This document shows, piece by piece, positions 40,770 to 49,096 of a DNA stretch of 64,000 nucleotides. How positions within the stretch are numbered: position 1 is the stretch's first letter; the number at the start of each line of letters is the position of its first letter. Below the pieces are notes generated by a model. It did no database searches. It was not told where the DNA came from and saw only the letters and a program-made list of their open reading frames with translations. Position numbers and translations under genes: made by a program. This stretch comes from Streptomyces sparsogenes (lineage in GTDB: Bacteria; Actinomycetota; Actinomycetes; Streptomycetales; Streptomycetaceae). Location: contig NZ_MAXF01000121.1 of the NCBI RefSeq assembly GCF_001704635.1, positions 19,391 to 83,390 of the forward strand. Reading direction: 5' to 3'.

Positions 40770-42869
40770 TCAGCAGCGCAGCTGAGGCCGGTCCCAGTGC
40801 CGGTGGGCGGCGATGGCCTCGGTGAAGGCCCGGGTGAACTCCTCGCTCGCCGTCCCGGTCGTGCAGTCCGTGACCACCCCGCGGTCGGCGCACACGTGCC
40901 CGTGGCCCGAGGCGATGTGCAGCCCCTCCGGGTCCAGCGCCGTCAGGATGCCCACTCCCGAGCCCAGCGCCCCGATCGCCTTGCCGTGCCGGTAGGCGTC
41001 CCGGACGAACCGCATGGCCGCCTCGTCCGACCGCACGCCCGGGGTGCCGACGGGCCCGCCGGGCAGCAGCACCGCGTCGTAGAGCACCGAGGCCACCGTC
41101 GGCAGGGCGCGGTCCACCGCGTAGCCGTTGCCGTCGCTGCCGAGCACCTTCCCGTCGTGCGGGGCGAGGGCCTCGACGACGGCGCCCTGCGAGCTGAGCG
41201 CCTCCTGGGCCTGGGTGAGCTGGGCGGTGTCCACCCCGTCGGTGACCAGCACCGCGATCTGGCGGGTGCGGATGGAGCCGTCGCCGCGCAGGTTCTCCAG
41301 GCTGAGCGCGGGGGAGGCCACGGGCTTGTGCTCGTTGTTCGCCGGGGCCGGCGGGGCCACCCCGACGCCCTCGGCGACCGCAGTGGCCAGGCCGTGATCG
41401 ACATGCGCCAGCTGGCCCACCGTGCGCTCGCGCACCTGTACCGCGTTGACCTTCCCCAGCTCGAAGCGGAACGCCTCGACGATGTGCCGGCGCTCCCAGT
41501 CGCTCATGCTGTTCCAGAACAGCGCGGCCTGGCTGTAGAAGTCCTTGAAGCTCTCGCTGCGCTGACGGATCTTGTGGCCGTCGACCCGCTCGGTGTAGTG
41601 CGAGAACGCGTAGCCGTCCGCGCCGGCGATGGCCGGGCAGCCGCCGCCCAGCGAGTTCGGGGAGTAGTTGGTTCCCGTGTGGATGGCGGACTGGTGGTAG
41701 CCGTCGCGCTGGTTGGTGCGGACCGGGGCCACCGGCCGGTTCACCGGGATCTGCGCGAAGTTCGGCCCGCCCAGCCGGATCAGCTGGGTGTCCAGGTACG
41801 AGAAGTTGCGGGCCTGGAGCAGCGGGTCGTTGGTGAAGTCGATACCGGGCACCACATTGGCGGTGTGGAAGGCCACCTGCTCGGTCTCGGCGAAGAAATT
41901 GTCCGGGTTGCGGTTGAGCACCATCCGGCCGATGGGCCGCACCGGCACCTGCTCCTCCGGAATGATCTTCGTGGCGTCGAGCAGATCGAAGTCGAAGGTG
42001 AACTCGTCCTCCTCGGGGACCAGCTGCACCCCCAGCTCGTACTCGGGGTACTCGCCCGCCTCGATCGCCTCCCACAGGTCGCGCCGGTTGAAGTCCGGGT
42101 CGCGGCCCTGGCACTCCTGCGCCTCGTCCCACACCAGCGAGTGCACCCCGAGCTTCGGCTTCCAGTGGAACTTGACGAAGGTCCCCCGGCCCCGCGCGTC
42201 CACGAACCGGAAGGTGTGCACCCCGAACCCCTGCATCATGCGGTAGCTGCGCGGGATGGCCCGGTCGGACATCATCCACATCATCATGTGGGTGGTCTCG
42301 GGCTGCAGCGACACGAAGTCCCACAGCGTGTCGTGCGCCGACGCGCCGGTGGGGATGTCGTTGTGCGGCTCGGGCTTGACCGCGTGCACGAAGTCGGGGA
42401 ACTTGATGCCGTCCTGGATGAAGAACACCGGCATGTTGTTGCCGACCAGGTCGTAGTTGCCCTCGGACGTGTAGAACTTGGTGGCGAAGCCGCGCACGTC
42501 GCGCACCGTGTCCGAGGAGCCGCGCGGCCCCTGCACGGTGGAGAAGCGCACGAACACCGGAGTGCGCACGGACGGGTCCTGGAGGAAGGCGGCGCGGGTG
42601 AACTCCGCGCAGGACTCGTACGGTTCGAAGTAGCCGTACGCGCCCGCGCCCCGGGCGTGCACCACCCGCTCCGGGATCCGCTCGTGGTCGAAGTGCGTCA
42701 GCTTCTCGCGGAAGTGGAAGTCCTCCATCAGGGTGGGGCCGCGCTCGCCCACGCTGAGCGAGTCGTCGGTGTGGTCGACCGCCACCCCCTGGTCGGTGGT
42801 CAGCGGGCCCTCGGCGGGGTCGGCGGCCCGGTGCTCCTCGCGCTGTCGTTGCTTGCGGTCCTCGGTCAT
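40770..42869 (-). CDS. katE: Large-subunit catalase, HPII type
   Basis: A 699-residue clade-II haem catalase that disproportionates hydrogen peroxide. The distal His is in RVVHARGAGAYGYF, the distal Asn in VRDVRGFATKFYTSEGNYDLVGNN in part, and the proximal Tyr in RNFSYLDTQLIRLG. The last 170 residues form the class I glutamine-amidotransferase-like (DJ-1/PfpI-type) domain characteristic of HPII. The start overlaps the stop of the preceding DJ-1/PfpI gene (TGATG), so the two are coupled. In Streptomyces such catalases are under general-stress sigma control, which fits the neighbourhood. Confidence 0.95.
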   Translation of the reverse strand: MTEDRKQRQREEHRAADPAEGPLTTDQGVAVDHTDDSLSVGERGPTLMEDFHFREKLTHFDHERIPERVVHARGAGAYGYFEPYESCAEFTRAAFLQDPSVRTPVFVRFSTVQGPRGSSDTVRDVRGFATKFYTSEGNYDLVGNNMPVFFIQDGIKFPDFVHAVKPEPHNDIPTGASAHDTLWDFVSLQPETTHMMMWMMSDRAIPRSYRMMQGFGVHTFRFVDARGRGTFVKFHWKPKLGVHSLVWDEAQECQGRDPDFNRRDLWEAIEAGEYPEYELGVQLVPEEDEFTFDFDLLDATKIIPEEQVPVRPIGRMVLNRNPDNFFAETEQVAFHTANVVPGIDFTNDPLLQARNFSYLDTQLIRLGGPNFAQIPVNRPVAPVRTNQRDGYHQSAIHTGTNYSPNSLGGGCPAIAGADGYAFSHYTERVDGHKIRQRSESFKDFYSQAALFWNSMSDWERRHIVEAFRFELGKVNAVQVRERTVGQLAHVDHGLATAVAEGVGVAPPAPANNEHKPVASPALSLENLRGDGSIRTRQIAVLVTDGVDTAQLTQAQEALSSQGAVVEALAPHDGKVLGSDGNGYAVDRALPTVASVLYDAVLLPGGPVGTPGVRSDEAAMRFVRDAYRHGKAIGALGSGVGILTALDPEGLHIASGHGHVCADRGVVTDCTTGTASEEFTRAFTEAIAAHRHWDRPQLRC

Positions 42870-43423
42870 CAGGGCGCTCCCTTCGAGCCGGACCGGGCGA
42901 ACACGTCGAGGAACGCCTCGCAGAACGCCTTGAGGTCGTCCGGCTTCCGGCTGGTGATCAGGGTGTTGGGGCCGCCGTCGCAGAACTTCACCTGCTCGTC
43001 CACCCAGGTGCCGCCCGCGTTGCGGATGTCGGTGCGCAGACTCGGCCAGGAGGTGAGGGTCCGGCCGCGCACCACGTCGGCCTCCACCAGGGTCCAGGGG
43101 GCGTGGCAGATCGCGGCGACCGGCTTGCCCGCCTCGAAGAAGCCCTTGGCGAAGGCCACGGCCTTCTCGTCCATGCGCAGGAAGTCGGGGTTGGCGACCC
43201 CGCCCGGCAGCACCAGACCGTCGTACTCGTCGACCGTCGCGTCCGCGACGACCTGGTCAACGGCGAAGGTGTCCGCCTTGTCGAGGTGGTTGAAGGCCTG
43301 GATACGGCCGGACTTGGTGGACACCAGGCGTGGGGTGCCGCCGGCGTCGCGTACCGCCTGCCAGGGGTCGGTGAGCTCTACCTGCTCGACGCCCTCGGGC
43401 GCGACGAGGAAGGCGACCTGCAT
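42869..43423 (-). CDS. DJ-1/PfpI-family protein
   Basis: A 184-residue protein related to general-stress protein 18 and YhbO-type deglycase-like proteins. The nucleophile Cys is in VAAICHAPWTLVEAD (about 107), a Glu in APEGVEQVEL (about 12) and His adjacent to the Cys. It is thought to repair or remove carbonyl-damaged molecules. It is coupled to the katE gene and lies 99 bp after the decarboxylase gene; GAAAGGAC is 11 nt upstream of the ATG. Confidence 0.92.
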   Translation of the reverse strand: MQVAFLVAPEGVEQVELTDPWQAVRDAGGTPRLVSTKSGRIQAFNHLDKADTFAVDQVVADATVDEYDGLVLPGGVANPDFLRMDEKAVAFAKGFFEAGKPVAAICHAPWTLVEADVVRGRTLTSWPSLRTDIRNAGGTWVDEQVKFCDGGPNTLITSRKPDDLKAFCEAFLDVFARSGSKGAP

Positions 43424-43522
43424 GGTGTTTCACGTCCTTTCGGATCTGGGTCATCGGTGTTGCTGGTTGCCGGTGTTGCTGGTGTTCTCGTTGTTCTGGT
43501 TGTTCTCGCTGTTGGCAGCTCC
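43424..43522. repeat. AAC/CAGC-type simple repeats in the intergenic gap
   Basis: On the minus strand the gap is dominated by GAACAAC, CAGCAAC and GAACACC triplet-like repeats (about 43453-43515), with unusually many A and C and few G. No gene is evident. It may be an unstructured leader or a replication-slippage tract. Confidence 0.5.
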
Positions 43523-44986
43523 TCACCGCGCCACCACCCGCAGGGTGCGCAGCGACGGGTCGGCGGTCTCCGGTACGTACATCCCGGCCTCGACTCCGCT
43601 GCGCAGGTAGTCCGCCACCTCGCGGCTGATCCGCTCGCCCGGGGCCACCGCGGGCACCCCCGGCGGGTACGGGCTCGCCATCTCCGCCGCGACGCGGCCC
43701 ACCGCCTCCTCGATGGGGACCTGCTCGGCAGGTCCGAAGAACGCGTCGCGCGGCAGCATCACGGTCTCCAGCTCCAGGCCCGCCGGGCTGGGCAGGTGGA
43801 CCCCGGCCGGCGGGGGCATCTCGTCGCGCTGCTTGACCAGCTCGGTGAGCGCGTCGATCAGGTCCATGCAGCTCTCCTCGGTGTCGGCGTGGGTGAGCTG
43901 GGCGACCACCCGGCGGTGGTCGGACAGGCCGACGTTGATCTGGCGGTTGGAGCGCAGCCAGTCGGCGACGCCGTAGCCGCTGGTACCCAGCCCCGACACA
44001 TCGATGGTGACCATCAGGGGGTCGTGGTCGAAGGCCCGCCCGGGCCCGGTCAGCTCCTCCCGGCCCAGGGGCAGCAGACCCGTCAGCGAGGCGATCTCCG
44101 CCCGGGTGCGGCGGCTGAGGTCCAGGGCCCGCCCCAGCAGCTCGTGTCCCCGCTCGACCATCTGGCGCCGCCAGCCGTCCAGGGCCGCGTACATCAGCAC
44201 CGAGGGGCTGGTGGTGCCCAGCAGGTCCTCGCGGGCCTTCAGGGCGTCGGGGTCGATCAGGTCGCCGCGCAGATGGAACACCGAGCCCTGCTCCAGGCCC
44301 GAGCCCATCTTGTGGACGCTGGTCACGCAGAGGTCCCCCTCCGCGTCCATCGCCCAGCTCGGCAGGTCCTCGTGGAAAGGCAGATGGGCGCCCCACGCCT
44401 CGTCCACCACCAGCGGCTTGCCCCGCCGGTGGCACACCTCGGCGACGCCCCGCAGATCGGCGCAGGTGCCGTACGCGGTGGGGGAGATCAGCAGCATCCC
44501 CTTGGCGTCCGGCGCGCGGGCGAACGCCTCCTCGACCTCCTCCGGGCCGGGCGGGTAGGCGAAGTGGTGGCCGACGTCCCAGCGGGGGTGGACCCACACC
44601 GGCTCGATCCCGGCGATGATCAGGCCCGCCACCACGGATTTGTGGGCGTTGCGCGACACCAGCAGCTTCTCGTGCGGCCCGGCGACCGCGAGCATCGCGG
44701 ACTTGACCGACAGCGAGCTGCCGCAGGTGGAGAAGAAGGTGTGGTCGGCGTGGACCGCGTCGGCCATCAGGGCCGCGGCCCGGGCCAGCACCTCGCCGGA
44801 CAGCCGGCGGTCGTCGAGCCCGTTCATCAGCAGCAGGTCCGAGGCGAAGACCCCGCGGCCCAGTATCTCGACGACGCGGGGATCGGCCCCGGCACCCTGC
44901 TTGTGCCCGGGCGGGCTGAAGGGGCGGCTGTGGCGCCGCCGGTACTCGGCGAGCGCGTCGAGAACGGGGGCGTGCGAATGGTCCAT
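43523..44986 (-). CDS. Orn/Lys/Arg-type PLP-dependent decarboxylase
   Basis: A 487-residue fold-type I decarboxylase. PLP-binding Lys is in TSVHKMGSGLEQGSVFH (about 230), Asp in VVDEAWGAHLPFH (about 198), and the cofactor-phosphate region FFSTCGSSLSVKS. C-terminal Orn/Lys/Arg decarboxylase domain from about 360. It converts a basic amino acid to a polyamine or agmatine, which could buffer acid or provide polyamines. A GTTT-N15-GGCTAC promoter lies upstream, similar to the stress promoters in this region. The start has GGGAGG upstream. Confidence 0.92.
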   Translation of the reverse strand: MDHSHAPVLDALAEYRRRHSRPFSPPGHKQGAGADPRVVEILGRGVFASDLLLMNGLDDRRLSGEVLARAAALMADAVHADHTFFSTCGSSLSVKSAMLAVAGPHEKLLVSRNAHKSVVAGLIIAGIEPVWVHPRWDVGHHFAYPPGPEEVEEAFARAPDAKGMLLISPTAYGTCADLRGVAEVCHRRGKPLVVDEAWGAHLPFHEDLPSWAMDAEGDLCVTSVHKMGSGLEQGSVFHLRGDLIDPDALKAREDLLGTTSPSVLMYAALDGWRRQMVERGHELLGRALDLSRRTRAEIASLTGLLPLGREELTGPGRAFDHDPLMVTIDVSGLGTSGYGVADWLRSNRQINVGLSDHRRVVAQLTHADTEESCMDLIDALTELVKQRDEMPPPAGVHLPSPAGLELETVMLPRDAFFGPAEQVPIEEAVGRVAAEMASPYPPGVPAVAPGERISREVADYLRSGVEAGMYVPETADPSLRTLRVVAR

Positions 44987-45027
44987 CGCGGGGTCCTCCC
45001 GGCTGGTCGTCCGATCCGGTAGTGCGG

Positions 45028-45052
45028 GTAGCCAGCCGGAACGGGCCGAAAC
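45028..45052 (-). promoter_or_regulatory. Sigma-B-like promoter of the decarboxylase operon
   Basis: On the minus strand GTTT (45049-45052), 15-bp spacer, GGCTAC (45028-45033), 41 bp before the ATG. The -10 differs from GGGTAC at one base. Confidence 0.5.
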
Positions 45053-45133
45053 CGGGATGTCACCCGATCAGCGGCGGGCGGCGGGGCCGGGCCGGGAGCG
45101 GTCGGCGGCGGTCGGCGGGGCCGGTCGGGGGTG

Positions 45134-46225
45134 TCACAGCACGCGGTACGCGGTGGCGGCCTCGTGCCGGAAGGTCATGCCGTGTCCCGGCTCGCCGCTC
45201 GCCCCCGGCCGCACCACGCCGCCCGTGGGGTCCAGCGAGCCCGTGAAGAACTCGGACTCGATGCGCACATGGTCGTGGAACCACTCCAGGTGGCGCAGAT
45301 TGGGCACGCACGCGGCGGCGTGGGCGTGCGCGTGCGGGGCGCAGTGTCCGGACAGCTCCAGGCCGTGGGCCTCGGCGACGGCCGCCGCGCGCAGCCAGAC
45401 GGTGATCCCGCCGCAGCGGGTGATGTCGGCCTGCAGACAGTCGACCGCCGGCGCCATCCGGCCGAAGTACGACAGGTCGTAGCCGTACTCGCCGGCCGCC
45501 ACATCGCACACCACCTGGTCGCGGACCACCCGCAGCCCCTCCAGGTCGTCGGAGGACACCGGCTCCTCGAACCACCCCACCCCCTGCTCGGCCAGCGCCC
45601 GGCCCACCCGCACCGCCTCCTTGCGGGTGTACGCGCCGTTGGCGTCCACGTACAGCTCGGCGTGCGGGCCGATGGTCTGGCGGGCGTGGCGCACCCGCGC
45701 CAGGTCGCGCTCGACGGCCCGCCCCCATGACTCACCGATCTTGATCTTGACGCGCTGGATGCCGTGGCCGTGGACCCAGCCGGTCAGCTGGGTGGCCAGA
45801 TGGGTGTCGTGGTACGTGGTGAAGCCACCGGAGCCGTACACCGGCACCTCCGCGCGCACCGCGCCGATCAGGTGCACCAGCGGCTGCCCCAGCAGCCGCG
45901 CCTTGAGGTCCCACAGCGCCAGGTCCACCGCGGAGATCGCGCAGGCCACCAGGCCCGGCCGGCCCGCGTTGCGCACCGCGCGGCTCATCGCCTCGTTCGC
46001 CCCCGCCACGTCCAGCGCGGAGCGCCCCACGACCTGGCCGCACAGCAGGTCGCGCACCACCGGCCCGGCGGCCGCCGGGGCGTAGGTCCAGCCCAGCCCG
46101 CGGGTCCCCGCGCTGTGGGCCTCCACCACCACGACGGTCGTCGCGTCCCAGGCCAGCGTGCCGTCCGCCTCCGGCGAGTCCGTCGGCACCGTGTAGGCCG
46201 TGACCTCCAGCCGCTCCACCTTCAT
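45134..46225 (-). CDS. Enolase-superfamily (mandelate racemase/sugar-acid dehydratase-like) enzyme
   Basis: A 363-residue enzyme that abstracts an alpha-proton from a carboxylate. Motifs: VKIKIGES (KxK, about 164), YVDANGAYT (Asp, about 195), WFEEPVSSDD (Glu, about 221), QADITRCGGIT (about 268) and SGHCAPHAHAHA (His, about 297). The pattern fits sugar-acid dehydratases or racemases. The start codon overlaps the GMC gene stop (ATGA); it is the last gene of a six-gene operon. A gluconate-like substrate is plausible given its neighbours but not shown. Confidence 0.9.
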   Translation of the reverse strand: MKVERLEVTAYTVPTDSPEADGTLAWDATTVVVVEAHSAGTRGLGWTYAPAAAGPVVRDLLCGQVVGRSALDVAGANEAMSRAVRNAGRPGLVACAISAVDLALWDLKARLLGQPLVHLIGAVRAEVPVYGSGGFTTYHDTHLATQLTGWVHGHGIQRVKIKIGESWGRAVERDLARVRHARQTIGPHAELYVDANGAYTRKEAVRVGRALAEQGVGWFEEPVSSDDLEGLRVVRDQVVCDVAAGEYGYDLSYFGRMAPAVDCLQADITRCGGITVWLRAAAVAEAHGLELSGHCAPHAHAHAAACVPNLRHLEWFHDHVRIESEFFTGSLDPTGGVVRPGASGEPGHGMTFRHEAATAYRVL

Positions 46226-47937
46226 CGCCGGGCGGCCTTCCGGGCGGGGGCCTCGGGAACCCGGCCGTGGACGAGCCGGTCCGCGGCCCGGTCCGCGAGC
46301 GCCATGATGGTGAGGGCCGGGTTGGCGCTGCCCTGCGTCGGCAGCACACTGCCGTCGGTGATGAACAGATTGGGCACGGCGAAGGTGCGCAGGTCCGAGT
46401 CCACCACGCCCTCCTCGGGGTTCCGGCCCATCCGGCAACCGCCCACCAGGTGCGCGTACCGCCCGATGGTCATCAGCTCGCCCGCCCCGGCCGCGCGCAG
46501 GATGTCCTCCATGACCTTCTGGGCCGCCTCCATCAGCATGTCGTCATTGGCGCACTGGCTGTGGTCGAAGCGGGCCACGGGCAGGCCCAGCCGGTCGGTC
46601 TCGTCGGCGAGCGTGACCCGGTTGTCGGGCTGGGGCAGGAACTCGCACAGCGCGCCCAGGGTCGCCCAGTGCACGTAGTCCCGCATCCGGGAGCGCAGAT
46701 CCGCCCCCCAGTGGCCCTGGGCGGCGACGTGCTCGGCCCAGGTGATCGGCAGCGGGGACACCGTCTGGATCGAGAAGCCGCGCCGGTACGGCTTGGCGGG
46801 GTCGGTCTCGTAGAACTCCTCGCTGGACACCTCCGGGGGCGGCGCCTTGTACATCCGGATCTCGTCGGGGAAGCGGCCCGCGGTCTGCGGGGCGCCCTGC
46901 ACCATCACATAGCGGCCCACCAGGTCGTGGCCGTTGGCCAGGCCGTGCGGGTGGCCGGGCCCGGCGGAGTTCAGCAGCAGCCGCGGCGTCTCGATGGAGT
47001 AGCCCGCCACCGCCACCGCCCTGGCCCGCTGGACGCGCTCCCGGCCCTCGCGCACATACGCTACGCCCGTCGCCCGCCGCCCGGCGGCGTCCATCACCAC
47101 CCGGGTGGCCATCGCGCCGTCGCGGATCTCGGCGCCGTGTGTGATCGCGTCGGGCACATGGGTGATCAGCGGGGACGCCTTGGCGTCCACCTTGCAGCCC
47201 TGGAGACAGAAGCCCCGGTAGATGCAGTGCGGGCGGTTGCCGAAGCGGCCGTTGGCGATGGCCACCGGCCCCACGCGGGCCCGGATGCCCAGCCGTGCGC
47301 AGCCCTCCAGCATCACCTCGCCGTTGCCGCCGACCGGGTGCGGGGCGTGTGGGTGGGGGTGCGGGTCGCCCCACGGCCAGTACTGGCCCGCCACCGGCAG
47401 CTCCCGCTCGAGCCGCTCGTAGTACGGGCGCAGCTGCTCGTACCGGATCGGCCAGTCGGCGCCCACGCCGTCCTGGCTGCGGGTCCGGAAGTCGGAGGGG
47501 TGGAAGCGCGGGGTGTAGCCGGCGAAGTGCACCATCGACCCGCCGACGCCCCGCCCGGAGTTGTTCGCCCCCAGCGGCACGGGGTGGCTGCCGCCGATGA
47601 CCCGCGGCTCGTTCCAGTACAGGTGGCGGGAGCCCGCCTCGTCGCTCACCCAGTCGTGCTCCGGGTCCCAGAACGGCCCCGCCTCCAGGCACACCACCCG
47701 CCACCCGGCGTGCGCCAGCCGCTGGGTGAAGGTCGCGCCGCCCGCGCCGCAGCCCACCACCACCATGTCGACCTCGTCGTCGTCCTCGAACCGCCGCATG
47801 TCCGAGCGCAGCCGGGTCACATGCGGCAGCCAGGCGGAGGCGTTGCGGGCCCGTACGTCGCCCTGGGGGCGCAGCGTCTCGCGCAGCGTGCCGGTGGCCG
47901 GGCGCCACCACCGCTTTCCGCTCATCGGTCCTTCCAT
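46222..47937 (-). CDS. GMC-family FAD oxidoreductase (gluconate-dehydrogenase large-subunit-like)
   Basis: A 571-residue flavoenzyme oxidising an alcohol or sugar. FAD motif VVVGCGAGGATFTQRLA at about 58-74, substrate region GGSMVHFAGYTPR, and the C-terminal GGCRMGRNPEEGVVD and GSANPALTIMALADR signatures with the catalytic His region. No Tat or Sec signal is present, unlike periplasmic gluconate dehydrogenases, so it may act on the cytoplasmic face. The ATG at 47937 has GGGAGGG 6 nt upstream. It is 29 bp after the subunit-3-like gene, which supports a complex. Confidence 0.92.
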   Translation of the reverse strand: MEGPMSGKRWWRPATGTLRETLRPQGDVRARNASAWLPHVTRLRSDMRRFEDDDEVDMVVVGCGAGGATFTQRLAHAGWRVVCLEAGPFWDPEHDWVSDEAGSRHLYWNEPRVIGGSHPVPLGANNSGRGVGGSMVHFAGYTPRFHPSDFRTRSQDGVGADWPIRYEQLRPYYERLERELPVAGQYWPWGDPHPHPHAPHPVGGNGEVMLEGCARLGIRARVGPVAIANGRFGNRPHCIYRGFCLQGCKVDAKASPLITHVPDAITHGAEIRDGAMATRVVMDAAGRRATGVAYVREGRERVQRARAVAVAGYSIETPRLLLNSAGPGHPHGLANGHDLVGRYVMVQGAPQTAGRFPDEIRMYKAPPPEVSSEEFYETDPAKPYRRGFSIQTVSPLPITWAEHVAAQGHWGADLRSRMRDYVHWATLGALCEFLPQPDNRVTLADETDRLGLPVARFDHSQCANDDMLMEAAQKVMEDILRAAGAGELMTIGRYAHLVGGCRMGRNPEEGVVDSDLRTFAVPNLFITDGSVLPTQGSANPALTIMALADRAADRLVHGRVPEAPARKAARR

Positions 47938-47966
47938 CGGCCGCCCTCCCACATCGCCGCCCGGGC

Positions 47967-48596
47967 TCAGCAGTCCGTCTCCGTCGCCGGCTCCTCGGCC
48001 GGCGGGCTCTCCCACGGCTCGCGCGTGCCGCGCCCCAGCCGCAGATAGCCGCGCGGATAGGCCGGGCCGCCGAAGCCGATCTCCTCCCAGGCGTACGGAT
48101 GGGCGTAGTACGCGGTGCACGCGTAGCGGGACCACAGCGTCCAGACGTGCCCGGCGGGCATGCCGTACCAGTCGTGCGACCCGAGGTCCTGGATGTGGCG
48201 CAGCAGCCGGTGCCGGTCGCCGTGGGTCACCTGGCCGAACGTGCGGCCGTCGTGCCGCACCTTCGTCTCCTCGTCCAGCGCGGCCAGCGAGCGGCGCCAC
48301 GCCTCGTCGTCCTCCGGCATGTCGGCGAACCGCCAGCCCTCGAACTCGCGGGCGGCCAGCCGGGCGTCGATCACCGGCAGCACCGGGATCGGCGGATCGT
48401 CGTGCCGGCGCGCCAGCAGCAGGTCCAGCAGCGGCCCGGCGGCCGCCTCCTCGGCCGGGGTGAAGAAGCTCAGCGGCGGCCGCGGCCCGAGCCTGGCCAG
48501 CACCACCCCGCCCGTCGCCGCGTCCCACGTCGGTATCTGGCTCAGCGGGCCCTTCTTCGCCGATGAGGGCTCGGCTCTCCCACGCCGCGCCGTCAC
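47967..48596 (-). CDS. Gluconate 2-dehydrogenase subunit 3-like protein
   Basis: A 209-residue protein. The subunit-3 signature is near the end: WYGMPAGHVWTLWSRYACTAYYAHPYAWEEIGFGGPAYPRGYL in part. The N-terminal half is DPPIPVLPVIDARLAAREFEGWR in part. In known enzymes this small subunit pairs with a GMC flavoprotein and a cytochrome c. The GMC gene is next to it; no cytochrome is present. There is no Tat signal. The GTG has GGAGGGAG upstream and overlaps the stop of the preceding membrane-protein gene. Confidence 0.88.
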   Translation of the reverse strand: MTARRGRAEPSSAKKGPLSQIPTWDAATGGVVLARLGPRPPLSFFTPAEEAAAGPLLDLLLARRHDDPPIPVLPVIDARLAAREFEGWRFADMPEDDEAWRRSLAALDEETKVRHDGRTFGQVTHGDRHRLLRHIQDLGSHDWYGMPAGHVWTLWSRYACTAYYAHPYAWEEIGFGGPAYPRGYLRLGRGTREPWESPPAEEPATETDC

Positions 48597-49087
48597 CGCT
48601 CCCTCCGCAGCACGCTCGCGAGCAGGCCCATCCCGCCCACCATGCACATCAGCAGCGGCGCGAACAGCGGCGGGCCCAGCTCGATGTTGTAGCGGGCCAT
48701 CCGCCAGCCGCCGGGCTTGGCGGCGATCCCGCGCACATGGAGATACGTGCCCTGCAGCCCGTTGGCCACGATGGCGGCCGAGGCCACCGGGAGCGCGGTG
48801 TGCGCGGCCCGCCGGTCGGCGAACCCCGCCACGCCCGCGACGACCCCGACCGGGCCGAGCGCCACCGGCCACCACATCACGCGGTTGCCGAACCCGGCAC
48901 GGTCGTGTTCCAGATAGATCTCGGCGGCCGTGATCGCCGAGCCCAGGGCGGTCGCCAGGGAGAGCGACCGCTCCAGCCGCCCGTACCGCACATCACGGGC
49001 CAGCCGCGCGGCCCGGCGGGCGGCCGGGCGGCGCGCCAGGCGGCCGACCCGGGCGAGGGTCCGCGCGTCCCGCGTGAGCCGTGCCAT
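48593..49087 (-). CDS. Small membrane protein of unknown family
   Basis: A 164-residue protein. It has a very basic N-terminus (RRPAARRAARLARDVR), then about four hydrophobic segments: SLATALGSAITAAEIYL, WWPVALGPVGVVAGVAGF, VASAAIVANGLQGTYL and FAPLLMCMVGGMGLLASVL. I do not recognise the family. It overlaps the gluconate-dehydrogenase subunit-3-like gene by 4 nt, so it is likely a membrane partner of the subunit-3/GMC pair, perhaps its anchor in place of a cytochrome. That is inference from position. Confidence 0.75.
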   Translation of the reverse strand: MARLTRDARTLARVGRLARRPAARRAARLARDVRYGRLERSLSLATALGSAITAAEIYLEHDRAGFGNRVMWWPVALGPVGVVAGVAGFADRRAAHTALPVASAAIVANGLQGTYLHVRGIAAKPGGWRMARYNIELGPPLFAPLLMCMVGGMGLLASVLRRER

Positions 49088-49096
49088 CACGGCCGC

